A DNA stretch of 45,578 bases from S143-63 sp964425855 (lineage in GTDB: Archaea; Thermoproteota; Thermoprotei_A; Sulfolobales; Acidilobaceae): contig CAYROE010000004.1 of the NCBI GenBank assembly GCA_964425855.1, positions 1 to 45,578 on the forward strand. The letters run 5' to 3'. Both the position numbers and the translations under genes were made by a program. The notes under the pieces are model-generated. The model was not told where the DNA came from and did no database searches. It saw only the letters and a list, made by a program, of their open reading frames with translations. The first letter of the stretch is position 1, and each line of letters begins with the position of its first letter. Of this stretch, positions 24,167 through 32,920 are shown one piece after another.

Positions 24167-24598
24167 ATGGTTAACAAGAGAAGCGCTACACGGGTAGAGA
24201 ATGAGTTGGCTAACATGTTGTGGGAGAGGGGTTTCGCCGTTGTACGAGGTCCCTCGAGTGGGTCAGCAACAAAGAAACGTTTTCAGCCTGATCTTCTAGC
24301 AGTTAAAGACGGGAGGATACTCGTAATAGAGGTTAAGCAGGGGAGGGAGTCAAGACCCATTTATATTCCTTCGGGCCAAGTAAAGGGCCTCCTCGAGCTG
24401 GAGAAGAGGAGTGGTGGTCTCGCCGTTGTGGCAGTAAAGATTTCTTGGATCGGTTGGCGGTTCCATATACTGAAGGATTTACCGGAGACGAAGTCGGGTA
24501 GGAGAAAGATTTCTAGGCCGGAGTCTGGAATGAGGCTATATGAGTTGGAGAATCTTCTTTTCTCTAGGGTTAAAGTAATGGACGAGTATTTTGGCTAA
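24167..24598 (+). CDS. hjc: Holliday junction resolvase Hjc
   Basis: Cuts four-way DNA junctions in recombination and fork repair. From ATG 24167 the protein has 143 residues, the family length. The PD-(D/E)xK residues fall at Glu11 (RSATRVENELA), Asp42 (FQPDLLAV), Glu55 and Lys57 (VIEVKQG), close to or the same as the numbering known for S. solfataricus Hjc, which supports this start over ATG 24125. GPSSGSATKK is the flexible junction-contacting loop. It is divergent from the stomatin gene, sharing a short upstream region with TTTATAAAG at about 24057-24065. Confidence 0.95.
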   Translation: MVNKRSATRVENELANMLWERGFAVVRGPSSGSATKKRFQPDLLAVKDGRILVIEVKQGRESRPIYIPSGQVKGLLELEKRSGGLAVVAVKISWIGWRFHILKDLPETKSGRRKISRPESGMRLYELENLLFSRVKVMDEYFG

Positions 24599-24648
24599 GG
24601 CGAAGTCTTCGTAGTTGGAGAGTTTATCTATGGGGTACATTTACGGTT

Positions 24649-26187
24649 CTAGAATGGTATGATTCTTGCTTCGAACCCGTTTTTCTCTGCTATCTTCCTA
24701 ATACGTTTAAGTCTACGTGCAGTGAGCCGGGGCGTATGTCTTGGAACTCTTACGATTACAATTCCGTCACGTATTTCTACTTGGGCCTCTGGTAGGATCT
24801 TTTGTATTAGTCTTGTTACGGCTTCCTGCTTCATTTTGGCTTGTCGGCCCTTTACTGGGACTACCATTGTTTGTTCTCCAAAGGTGTAGATCTCGTATTC
24901 TAGTGCTCCTGTTATGAAGTCTCTTACCTCTGCCACTGGTCTGGATAAGTCTGCTTCTTTTAGGCCTGTAGGGAGTTTTACTGTTATTGAGAGATCTAGG
25001 ACTTTTTCAACTTGTCCCTTATCTATGAATATAACGGTATCTATTATGCTTGGGATCATTCCGAGCTCTACTCTCCGTATAAATCTCTGTATTGCGTCTA
25101 TGGGTGTTGTAGCATGCACTACTCCAACCATGCCTATACCTGCTAGTCTAAGGTCCACGTATAGCTGGAAGTCCTCGTCGCTTCTCAACTCGTCGTAGAA
25201 CGTGTAATCAGGTCTGCTAAGGAGGAGTATGTCGTGTAATTCTTCTAGATCGGCATAGTTCTTGGAGTATTGCGTTACTATTGCTGGTAGTTTCATGTCC
25301 CTAGGGGACTCGATGGTCTTCACTATCTTGCCCTGAGACGCATAATATTCTGCGAGCGCCTGTGCGAACGTGGTCTTGCCCATACCAGGTGCTCCGGCTA
25401 TAAGGATGCCTTCTGCTCTTTCTCGTAGTCTCTCAAGTAGTTTATCTGGTAGGTTATAGTCTTCGAGTTTGAGTCTAACTACGGGCTTAACAGCGGTTAT
25501 TTCCCATGCTTCACTTAAAGGCGGACGAGTAATGACTATTCTATAGTCCTTCAGTTGGACAATTGTTGACCCGAACCTATCGATTTCTACGAATCCATCT
25601 TCCATACGAGATGTAGCTTCAAGGATTTCCCTAGCTATGTTCTCGAGATCTCGTCTAGTGAGGGGCTCACTGGATAATGAGACGAACGTCCATCGACCCG
25701 GACGACCTACCTTCGCTAGGGGCGGGGCTCCTTCCTTTAGATGGACGCTCATTGTTTTACCGGTGAAGAATTCCTCTATCTTTAGCTTATCCTCTCTACC
25801 GGCTCTTGCAGTATAGTATACGGGTACCCCTAGGGCCTGCGCTGCCTTTGCTTGGAGCGGATCGCTTGTTAGGAGAGTTGCACCGGTTTTCCACGCGTAT
25901 TCGCGTATGGTTTTCTTTACGTCTTCTAGGGAGAGTGTTTTCAACCGTGATGGTTTATCGTCGTCGACAATCGTGATCTCCAGGTCTATTGTACTCATTC
26001 CTAGGAGGTTTGAGAGATCCTCTAAACCCGCCATGCCTGCTGTCTTTCCTTTTTTGGCTTCTTCGTATAGGTAGTCGACTATAGCTCTATGTATAAGTAG
26101 TCTTCCCGAGAGTCCTCCTTTTCTAATAGCTTCAGCTAGTGTCCCGTCAATTACTGCATCTATATCCGCTACATACACCTGTTGCAA
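24649..26187 (-). CDS. PIN domain-ATPase-KH protein (archaeal PilT-type ATPase family, COG1855)
   Basis: 512 residues. Residues 1-125 form a PIN-like domain (VYVADIDAVIDG, acidic Asp residues, TLLTSDPLQAKAAQALGV). A central secretion-type ATPase has Walker A GAPGMGKTT (265-273), Walker B-like DYTFYDELR (327-335) and HATTPIDAIQRF. The C-terminal 60 residues are a KH-like RNA-binding region (VRVPRHTPRLTARRLKRI). The combination suggests an ATP-driven RNA nuclease or RNP remodeller; the family is widely conserved in archaea but I know of no settled function. An upstream palindrome lies at 26215-26228. Confidence 0.9.
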   Translation of the reverse strand: MQQVYVADIDAVIDGTLAEAIRKGGLSGRLLIHRAIVDYLYEEAKKGKTAGMAGLEDLSNLLGMSTIDLEITIVDDDKPSRLKTLSLEDVKKTIREYAWKTGATLLTSDPLQAKAAQALGVPVYYTARAGREDKLKIEEFFTGKTMSVHLKEGAPPLAKVGRPGRWTFVSLSSEPLTRRDLENIAREILEATSRMEDGFVEIDRFGSTIVQLKDYRIVITRPPLSEAWEITAVKPVVRLKLEDYNLPDKLLERLRERAEGILIAGAPGMGKTTFAQALAEYYASQGKIVKTIESPRDMKLPAIVTQYSKNYADLEELHDILLLSRPDYTFYDELRSDEDFQLYVDLRLAGIGMVGVVHATTPIDAIQRFIRRVELGMIPSIIDTVIFIDKGQVEKVLDLSITVKLPTGLKEADLSRPVAEVRDFITGALEYEIYTFGEQTMVVPVKGRQAKMKQEAVTRLIQKILPEAQVEIRDGIVIVRVPRHTPRLTARRLKRIRKIAEKNGFEARIIPF

Positions 26188-26214
26188 TACTCTTCCCCGT
26201 TATTGTTTTCCCTG

Positions 26215-26228
26215 AGACACAGGTGTCT
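26215..26228. promoter_or_regulatory. Palindrome AGACAC-AG-GTGTCT near the promoter of the PIN-ATPase gene
   Basis: Perfect 6-bp arms with a 2-bp centre, about 30 nt before the minus-strand start at 26187 and just downstream of a TATA-like AATTATATC (about 26239-26247 on minus). The place suits a dimeric repressor site. It is the only copy I noticed in the window. Confidence 0.35.
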
Positions 26229-26319
26229 AGGCCGAGTTGATATAATTATTCTTGGAGTCAAAAAGAACTAGATTAAACCCGCTTATTGTACATAGTGTTA
26301 AGAGGGGGTGTAATAAGAG

Positions 26320-27114
26320 ATGATAAGCATACTCGTTACAGGCGATATAGTTTACACAGGTAGTGAAGTGCTGAGGAAAGGCTATGTTTATGTGAGGGGA
26401 GGACGTGTCATTGATCTTGGTGAGGGTTCTCCACCCGAGGAATATACATATGCAACGCTCGTGTTGGGAGGTTCCGGTAGAATAGTTGTACCAGGTCTAA
26501 GAGTTATTGCTGATCCGCTATTATATCCATTTAGGTATACTGAACTCTATGATTCTCCATGTAAACTGTACAGGCAGTTATCTCCTAGCGAAGCATTTAG
26601 GCTATCGCTACCCGGTATATATACGTTACATATGTTGGGGGTGTCATCGGTAGCTGTAAGATATGTTTCGGAGGATCTACCATATAGTCTTAAGAGATCA
26701 CTGGACGCGGATTTCGACTTATACAGAGTCGAATGCGGAGATAGCAGATCCAACGAGTTGGAGAGTGAAGGGGTTATTATTGATCCACTAAATGATTTTC
26801 AAGCCATCAAAGACCCATTAGATTATTCGGGAATGGTGTCAAAGCTCCTCGGGAAAGAACCCCCGATGATATCAAAGGATTCAATAGCGAATATAGCAGT
26901 GTTCAACGCAAGGTCTCCTCCGCTATTTGCAGTGGTTGAGTATAGTTCTAGGCTGGATCCGGCTAATCTGTATGGAAGAGCTGGCTGGGTTGAGTCACTA
27001 CTGTATGGAGAGAATATACTGGTAGACTCCGGCGAACATATTTATATAGTTGAGAAGCATTTGAGGGAAGCGTATAATATTGCCACTAATATAGCTTCCA
27101 GGTATAGTCGCTGA
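26320..27114 (+). CDS. Amidohydrolase-like protein without the metal-binding motif
   Basis: 264 residues. The N-terminus is a clear amidohydrolase composite domain (VTGDIVYTG, GYVYVRGGRVIDLGEG, SGRIVVPGL). Where active members have HxH (VPGLVDxHxH) this protein has VPGLRVIADPLLYPF, and no other ligand histidines are visible. The C-terminal DSIANIAVFNARSPPLFAVV resembles the family's closing strands. It is shorter than active enzymes (380-450). I read it as a degenerate, probably non-catalytic protein, perhaps a scaffold or binding protein. GGGGGTG lies upstream of the ATG. Confidence 0.65.
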   Translation: MISILVTGDIVYTGSEVLRKGYVYVRGGRVIDLGEGSPPEEYTYATLVLGGSGRIVVPGLRVIADPLLYPFRYTELYDSPCKLYRQLSPSEAFRLSLPGIYTLHMLGVSSVAVRYVSEDLPYSLKRSLDADFDLYRVECGDSRSNELESEGVIIDPLNDFQAIKDPLDYSGMVSKLLGKEPPMISKDSIANIAVFNARSPPLFAVVEYSSRLDPANLYGRAGWVESLLYGENILVDSGEHIYIVEKHLREAYNIATNIASRYSR

Positions 27115-27158
27115 TCGAGGGCTTCCTCATCCCGAAAGGGTCAGACTCGTGAATTCGC

Positions 27159-28325
27159 TCATCCCTTAAACCTATATTCTTCTGTGATCTTTATAACATC
27201 GCCGAGAGAATCTCCTATAGCTCTGTATGCCTTCTCCAGCTCTTCCTTATAGATCTTCGGAGAGGCTCTAGGCACAGGATTTACTCGTATTTTGCAAGGC
27301 TCTATCTGTACATTAACATACGAATATAATCCGATTTTGGCTATGAGCTTCATTATTTCTTCCTTGTCGTGTCCAGATACAGGACGTATGACCGGGAGCC
27401 TTATACCACCGCCAATTAGTCGTAGGTTCCTTACCGTCTGGCTAGCGACTTGGCCGATGTTGTCACCGGTGGCAAGCGCTTCATATCCTCTGGTTTCTGC
27501 GAATTCAGAGGCGTGCTCAAGCATTATTCGCCTAATTATTAGAGTCCTATACTCAGGCCTGATTACTTCAGCGAGCCTCTCAACAACCCGAGTCATATCT
27601 GCAATATAGAGTCTGAGATCCCATCCATGGGCCCAGATTTCTGCTAGTTTCTCCGCTATTATAACCGCGTTCTCTTTTGCTTCCTCCACGCCGAGATCAT
27701 AATATATGAGTCCTGGAGTCGCCCCTCTTCGCATAATATACCATGCTGTTGCAGTGGAATCAAATCCCCCACTGAATAGTACAAGCACCGGCTCCTCGCT
27801 ACCTACAGGAAGCCCTCCAGGACCAGGAATAACCTTATCATAATAGAAAACAGTATTCCCACGGATCTCTACATACACTGTGTATTCAGGATTCGTAAGA
27901 TCGACTTTTGTCTCCCCTTCCCTGAATAAAGCTGCACCTAGTGCTCTCTCAACATCCTTGCTGGTAAACTCATGTGTTCCAGTTCTTCTAGCGGTGACCC
28001 TGTATGTTTTACCTGCAACCTTGTCGTAAAAGAGGCTTTTCCCGACATTGACGATTTCTTCCAATGAGTATAGCGTGTAGGCTACTGCCGGGCTAGTAGA
28101 CTTTACCCCGAAAACATAAGAGACTTTTTCCGCAGCCTCGTAGGGATCATGTGGATCCCATAATATGATCCTCCCCGGCGTTTTACTAAGTGTACCCTTT
28201 AGCTCGTACTTTTCTATAACTCGGGCTACATGATGTGATAATAAATCCTCCATCCTGCGCCTGGTTAGAGGCCCTTTGACGGCAATCTCCGAGTACCGTA
28301 TTATGACTGCTGGCCTATTCTTCAT
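27159..28325 (-). CDS. thiI: tRNA sulfurtransferase ThiI (4-thiouridine synthase)
   Basis: 388 residues. N-terminal ferredoxin-like and THUMP domains (about residues 1-165; KNRPAVIIRYSEIAVKGPL, YRVTARRTGTHEFTSKDVE) are followed by the PP-loop ATPase LFSGGFDSTA (185-190). It adenylates U8 of tRNA and transfers sulfur to make s4U, and in some organisms supplies sulfur for thiamine. It lacks the C-terminal rhodanese domain, as is usual for archaea, so it needs another sulfur source. It is the fourth kind of tRNA modification gene in the window. Confidence 0.95.
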   Translation of the reverse strand: MKNRPAVIIRYSEIAVKGPLTRRRMEDLLSHHVARVIEKYELKGTLSKTPGRIILWDPHDPYEAAEKVSYVFGVKSTSPAVAYTLYSLEEIVNVGKSLFYDKVAGKTYRVTARRTGTHEFTSKDVERALGAALFREGETKVDLTNPEYTVYVEIRGNTVFYYDKVIPGPGGLPVGSEEPVLVLFSGGFDSTATAWYIMRRGATPGLIYYDLGVEEAKENAVIIAEKLAEIWAHGWDLRLYIADMTRVVERLAEVIRPEYRTLIIRRIMLEHASEFAETRGYEALATGDNIGQVASQTVRNLRLIGGGIRLPVIRPVSGHDKEEIMKLIAKIGLYSYVNVQIEPCKIRVNPVPRASPKIYKEELEKAYRAIGDSLGDVIKITEEYRFKG

Positions 28326-28414
28326 AGTGTATAGACCTAGGAGTTATGAGTATGAGTCGGAGATAATTATTCTAACCACAACAGGTATGTTCCTGGTAGA
28401 GGGGCATCAAGGAG

Positions 28415-28867
28415 ATGAAGCGAGTAGTATCATTTAGATGGTTTAAGGGGTTCCTAGTGGTATCCATGAGTAGAGATGGCCTCAGTATAATGGGTTCTAA
28501 CTCTAGGATTGTACTAGGAGATAGACAAATCTCGGTGAGAGGGCTTTACCAGGGTATGAGGGAGTATGATGAGAACCCGAGAGCTCAAGTAAAGACACTC
28601 TATATTGATCTAGCGTTTCCTATTAAGGGAGTGGATAAGCCCGGGGGCGAGGTTTATCTTAGAACAGTTGATACATATATTGATAACTATGGTTTATCCT
28701 ATACTCCTCTCGACGAGCTAGGATATTTTCTTACGATATATCCTCCATCAGGTGCATTATATGAGAACGTAATTATAGGACCAGATATGATTGTTGTCAC
28801 TATGCTTAGAAGAAGACATATCTACTTGATGGATGAAGGCGAGGAGAAAATTATAATTCTTGTCTAG
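28415..28867 (+). CDS. Hypothetical protein, 150 residues
   Basis: Beta-rich, soluble, with no Cys. I do not recognise a family. VVSFRWFKGFLVVSMSRDGL and ENVIIGPDMIVVTMLRRRHI are strand-rich blocks. The next gene's Shine-Dalgarno overlaps its stop codon, so the two are translated together and are likely functionally linked. Confidence 0.65.
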   Translation: MKRVVSFRWFKGFLVVSMSRDGLSIMGSNSRIVLGDRQISVRGLYQGMREYDENPRAQVKTLYIDLAFPIKGVDKPGGEVYLRTVDTYIDNYGLSYTPLDELGYFLTIYPPSGALYENVIIGPDMIVVTMLRRRHIYLMDEGEEKIIILV

Positions 28868-28878
28868 AGGTGGCATTC

Positions 28879-29892
28879 ATGATTGTAGGAGTAGACTATG
28901 CTCAGTGTGAGGAAGTCGGAAAAAATATGAGAAAAATCATTGATAATATATCTATTGATAAATTTGTGGACCAGCGATACTATCCCCCATTGGACGCGTC
29001 GAGAGAAGAGGTGACCAGGTATTTTCTGGTTATGGTAGCATTAGATCACAGACTAAGCAGGCCAGGCAAACCATATGAAGGATTCGTCGACGACGAATTC
29101 TATCATGGAGCCGACCTCTTATATCGTCTGGGTAGAAAGTACTTCGACGAAAAACCCGAGTTCTTTGATCCAAACTATTTGCAGACCTTAAGAATAGACG
29201 AATTTGTGGAAATGTTTACTGTGAAATCAGAAAACGGAAGAACAGCACGTCCCCCAGATCCAGAAATACGTGTAGGCCTATTACGGGACCTAGCAAAAAA
29301 ACTCGTTAAATTATATGGGGGATCAGCATATTCCCTGATAACTCAGTCTCGTGGATACCTGAGGAGGGGCATAGGAGAAGGTTTCATTGACCGACTAAAG
29401 ATATTCACCGCATACCAGGATCCCGTCGAGAAAAAACCGTTTCTACTAGCTAAGTTCCTCGAAAGAAGAGGAATACTCCCAGTATACGATCCATACAACA
29501 AGGAGGTACCCGTGGATAACCACCTAGTTAGGATCGCCATACGACTAGGCATAATTAAGGTAGACACTATACTCCTAGAGAAGATTGCTGCCGGCATAGA
29601 AGTATCTCCCGAAGAAGACATTATTCTAAGATATAATACACGAATAGCATACAAACGCGTCTCCCAACATGGAGGAATAGACCCATTCATAATGGATGAC
29701 TTCCTTTGGATGTTTGGTAGGAAGTGTTGCACACGTGAGACTCCTGTATGCATGCAGGGATGCAGAAAGTCATGCTCGATGATGAACGGATGTAGCGGCG
29801 AAAAATGCGTGTTCCACGAGGTTTGTAGTGCAAGGAGAGATCCACTCCTAATGGTAAACGAGCACAAGTTCCTCAACACATGGTGGTACTAG
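28879..29892 (+). CDS. Unknown helical protein with a Cys-rich C-terminus (possible Fe-S or zinc binding)
   Basis: 337 residues from ATG 28879, chosen because GAGGTGG lies 5 nt upstream; GTG 28870 overlaps that site. The body is helical (YFLVMVALDHRLSRPGKPYE, DPNYLQTLRIDEFVEMF, GGSAYSLITQSRGYLRRG, PVDNHLVRIAIRLGII). After DPFIMDDFLWMFG come eight Cys within about 40 residues: RKCC, PVCMQGC, KSC, GC, EKCVFH, EVC. The helical part vaguely recalls helix-hairpin-helix glycosylase-like and queuosine-salvage proteins, which I cannot confirm. The Cys cluster suggests one or two metal sites. It may act on nucleic acid; that is inference. Confidence 0.7.
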   Translation: MIVGVDYAQCEEVGKNMRKIIDNISIDKFVDQRYYPPLDASREEVTRYFLVMVALDHRLSRPGKPYEGFVDDEFYHGADLLYRLGRKYFDEKPEFFDPNYLQTLRIDEFVEMFTVKSENGRTARPPDPEIRVGLLRDLAKKLVKLYGGSAYSLITQSRGYLRRGIGEGFIDRLKIFTAYQDPVEKKPFLLAKFLERRGILPVYDPYNKEVPVDNHLVRIAIRLGIIKVDTILLEKIAAGIEVSPEEDIILRYNTRIAYKRVSQHGGIDPFIMDDFLWMFGRKCCTRETPVCMQGCRKSCSMMNGCSGEKCVFHEVCSARRDPLLMVNEHKFLNTWWY

Positions 29893-30000
29893 AATTACAG
29901 ACCCCTTTATAATAGAAGAAAACCTAGCCTCATAGAACCCAAGATATTTTCTATCAAATACAATATTATGATACCAAGGATCACTGGGGGATAAAAGGAA

Positions 30001-31080
30001 ATGGTTCAAGGAGCATTCGACACTCTATTAGCCGAGTACGGAAAAGGAATACCTGTCATTGGAAGAGCAGTTGGAAGAGAAATTCTAGGAACCTCGCCCG
30101 GCGCTAAAACTAAAGCAAGTCTCTGGATAAGCCTACCCCCCGCCTCGGAGACCATAAAGCATGCTCTTGTATCAATAGGGCTAGAAGCACCACAAGATCT
30201 GCGACCGCCATTCAAAATAAAAATCGCCTTGGAGAGAACATCAATTACCAGAGAGTTCAGGCCCCAGTTCCATGTAGAGCTGGATGATACCATATACTAT
30301 AAGGCTGTATACGACGTTAAGCCTCTCCTAGCAGAAAAACTGGCTAAATGGGATCTACATAAATTCGTATTCCTCTACGACAGACTCCACCCATTATTCA
30401 TAAGAGATATCTCGCTAATAGTGGTCTTCGAACATGAGAAATCAGAATATTATCTCTCGGTTCTCACAGGTGCAAAATCCCTAGAACCCGGCGACACGCT
30501 CGTCGAGTATCCAAAATTTAATTGGAGCTTTGGAGGCGAAAGACGATTCTCGTTGGTAATTCACTCACCATATCACAGCTCCCAATACGAAGTAGTAGTC
30601 GCAGGCACTGAGCCGGTCTCTATCTCTGGTGCTGGAAGTCATGTAGTCGAGGGCTCATTTTCGTATAAGGGTAGCCTTGTACCTGTATCAGTAAAATATC
30701 TGCCGAGTCCCTACAAGTTTTATCCAAGAACAGCAGTACTCACCGATATCATCTTATTAGAAGAAAAGGTTCCAGCTCCCATCCTAGATATAGATGTCGA
30801 AGAACTAAATATAGATGAAAACGAGATAAAGGTAAAGATAAATCTATTAAACAAAGGAACTGAACCTCTAAGAAAGATAGTTATTGCAATGATCGCGTTG
30901 GGCCTCCAGCTCTCATCTAAAAAGATCAATAAACTAGATCCTAACAGTAGTTTATCCCTCGAATTAAAGGGAAGACTATCACTGTTACCTGCACATCCTT
31001 CAAAGATATACATAAATATTGCAGGTATTTCTCTAGGAAGGAGACTGCAAAAGAGCCTAGAATTAGAACTAAAGAAGTAA
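30001..31080 (+). CDS. Hypothetical beta-rich protein, 359 residues
   Basis: No family recognised, no signal peptide, no membrane helix, no Cys. The N-terminal half has long strands; the C-terminal part (DIDVEELNIDENEIKVKINLLNKGTEPL; in pieces) looks like an Ig/CARDB-like or arrestin-like beta sandwich (KVKINLLNKGTEPLRKIVIA). ATG at 30001, with AAAGGAA just upstream. It is followed by a convergent gene 21 nt after its stop. Confidence 0.65.
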   Translation: MVQGAFDTLLAEYGKGIPVIGRAVGREILGTSPGAKTKASLWISLPPASETIKHALVSIGLEAPQDLRPPFKIKIALERTSITREFRPQFHVELDDTIYYKAVYDVKPLLAEKLAKWDLHKFVFLYDRLHPLFIRDISLIVVFEHEKSEYYLSVLTGAKSLEPGDTLVEYPKFNWSFGGERRFSLVIHSPYHSSQYEVVVAGTEPVSISGAGSHVVEGSFSYKGSLVPVSVKYLPSPYKFYPRTAVLTDIILLEEKVPAPILDIDVEELNIDENEIKVKINLLNKGTEPLRKIVIAMIALGLQLSSKKINKLDPNSSLSLELKGRLSLLPAHPSKIYINIAGISLGRRLQKSLELELKK

Positions 31081-31101
31081 CGAATCCCCATAATACTATG
31101 C

Positions 31102-31392
31102 CTATCTCTTTAGTTTAGCCAATGCAGATCTCCTACGAGAAAATATATAGTTTCTTAAAGGAGTTGAAAGGTTAAAACAGTCCACTCCTTTCTCCAGAAT
31201 TCCGAGAGATATCAGTTCTTCGATGCGAGACTCTGGATCTTTTACACCAAGCTTTTTGAGGTCAAGTACAGCACGTAGGTCTCCTACAGAGATATGCTTC
31301 ATAAAGTACTCGGCAACTTTTCGGGAATCGGGAGGCAGCTTCTCTATTTGTTCTAGTATTCTTGCTGCTTTTAACACGGCTTCTTCTGTCAT
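31102..31392 (-). CDS. Small winged-helix-like protein, 96 residues
   Basis: Helical N-terminus, then the order helix-helix-turn (LGVKDPESRIEELISLGILE) of a winged-helix domain and a basic C-terminus (FSRRRSALAKLKR). Could be a DNA-binding regulator. Its promoter region is shared, divergently, with trm5. Assignment is by pattern only. Confidence 0.6.
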   Translation of the reverse strand: MTEEAVLKAARILEQIEKLPPDSRKVAEYFMKHISVGDLRAVLDLKKLGVKDPESRIEELISLGILEKGVDCFNLSTPLRNYIFSRRRSALAKLKR

Positions 31393-31428
31393 TGTATTAG
31401 GCCCCAGACCAAATAGTAGTTAATCGGG

Positions 31429-31436
31429 GTATAATC
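31429..31436 (+). promoter_or_regulatory. TATA box for a leaderless trm5 mRNA
   Basis: GTATAATC is centred about 24 nt before ATG 31456. It decides the start: the earlier TTG at 31438 would lie within the promoter itself. Confidence 0.5.
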
Positions 31437-31455
31437 TTTGGCGAGAAGAAGGCTA

Positions 31456-32316
31456 ATGAAAAGAATCGCACGCGAGATTGCGGGAGAAGAGTTTGCTAGA
31501 AAAGTCTGGAAGCGTATGGAACTCATTGGAGATATAGTATTGATAAAAGCTCCTTATGGAGAAGAAGTAGATTATAAACTATACCAGAGAATCGCGGAGA
31601 GAATACTCGAAGAACTACCATATGTAAAAAGCATATGGCTCGCCGCCTCACCTGTAATGGGCGAGTACAGGATAAGGAGAGTTCTAATACATCTCGCAGG
31701 CGAGCCTAGAACCGAGACACTGTATAGGGAGCATGGATGTGTTTTCAAAGTAGACATAGCGAAGATATTTATCACGCCAAGACTTAGTTTTGAGCATCTG
31801 AGAATTGCTAAGCTAGTAGAGCCAGGAGAAGTAGTTGTCAATATGTTTGCGGGGGTAGGCCTCTTCAGTATAATTATAGCTAAACATGCTCATCCCCGGA
31901 AAGTATACAGTATTGATATCAATAGCTATGCGTACAAGTTCATGAAAGAGAACATAAAGATGAACAAAGTTGAAGACATAGTAGTGCCGATGCTAGGAGA
32001 CGCGGCTGAGATAATAAAGGAGAAGTTAGTTAACATTGCTGACAGAGTTCTAATGCCGTTGCCCGAGCTCGCAATAGAGTATCTTCCATACGCGGTTTTG
32101 TCGATCAAGGGGAAGGGACGTATACATGTTTATCTTCATATTAATTGGGTTAAGGGAGAGGATTATCTAGAAAAAGCGGAAGAAGAAGTGTCGGTGGCTC
32201 TTTCAAGGATTCCATTGGTTAAGAGCTTTAGAATAATAGGGAGTAGAAGGGTTCGCCCGGTAGGGCCTCGGTATGAACAGGTCGTGGTGGATGTTGAGGT
32301 AGAAAGAAATGAATAA
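31456..32316 (+). CDS. trm5: tRNA (guanine-N1)-methyltransferase of the Trm5/Taw2 family
   Basis: 286 residues from ATG 31456 (TTG 31438 is less likely). SAM-dependent methyltransferase acting on G37 of tRNA. Motifs: FITPRLSFEHLRIAKL, SAM loop VVNMFAGVGLFSI, IDINSYAYKFMKENIKMN, and the active-site loop LMPLPELAIEYL in place of the common NLP. It overlaps taw3 by 8 nt. In archaea Trm5 makes m1G37 and the related Taw2 adds the aminocarboxypropyl group, so with Taw3 next door this gene belongs to wybutosine synthesis. I favour Trm5 over Taw2 but do not exclude Taw2. Confidence 0.88.
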   Translation: MKRIAREIAGEEFARKVWKRMELIGDIVLIKAPYGEEVDYKLYQRIAERILEELPYVKSIWLAASPVMGEYRIRRVLIHLAGEPRTETLYREHGCVFKVDIAKIFITPRLSFEHLRIAKLVEPGEVVVNMFAGVGLFSIIIAKHAHPRKVYSIDINSYAYKFMKENIKMNKVEDIVVPMLGDAAEIIKEKLVNIADRVLMPLPELAIEYLPYAVLSIKGKGRIHVYLHINWVKGEDYLEKAEEEVSVALSRIPLVKSFRIIGSRRVRPVGPRYEQVVVDVEVERNE

Positions 32317-32920
32317 AAAGGATAGGAATGGTGAAGGATCCGTTCTAGACGTGTTAGTAGAAGAAAGAGATATAGGGTATCTGGATCCGGGAATCGATAA
32401 CTTGCTAGTCGAGCTAAACAGTATATCTGGCATAGAGACTACAAGTACATGCACTGGCCGTATAACTCTTGTTGAGGGTAAGAGACCCTGGATTAGGGGT
32501 GAAGAGGGCTCCCGTATATTGTATAAGACCCATGACCCGGTGAGATTAGAGAATATTGTAGAAGTACTATCACGAGGCTTCTGCGATGTATGGTTGAAGG
32601 TATCAGGACCTATTCTTCATATAAGAGTTGTTTCAGTCGAATGTGCTAAGAGTATTTTACTGATTGGAAGACAGCATGGATTCAAGCATAGTGGAATAAT
32701 CTCCATGGGAGAAGACGGTATCATAGTAGAGTTGATGAGTAGTGCTCAGTTTACGACACCCATTAGAATTGACTGTATCAATATAGTCAATATTGGTTCA
32801 GAGAAAGCACTGAAGCAACTAGTGGAACTAGCCAATATGGTTCTACGAGAGAACAAGGAGAGATTTCATAATTTAGTTAAAGCTATTTCTACTGTCTTTT
32901 CCGACGGCGGATGCTCCTGA
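32309..32920 (+). CDS. taw3: Wybutosine-synthesis protein Taw3 (tRNA methyltransferase)
   Basis: 203 residues. Methylates N4 of the tricyclic base in wybutosine synthesis on tRNA-Phe. Typical features: the acidic DPGIDNLLVELNSI, STCTGRITLVEG, the later FCDVWLKVSGPILHIRVVSV and SGIISMGEDGIIVELMS. Its ATG overlaps the trm5 stop, so both are in one operon. The 3' end overlaps priL by 32 bp in convergent orientation. Confidence 0.9.
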   Translation: MNKKDRNGEGSVLDVLVEERDIGYLDPGIDNLLVELNSISGIETTSTCTGRITLVEGKRPWIRGEEGSRILYKTHDPVRLENIVEVLSRGFCDVWLKVSGPILHIRVVSVECAKSILLIGRQHGFKHSGIISMGEDGIIVELMSSAQFTTPIRIDCINIVNIGSEKALKQLVELANMVLRENKERFHNLVKAISTVFSDGGCS

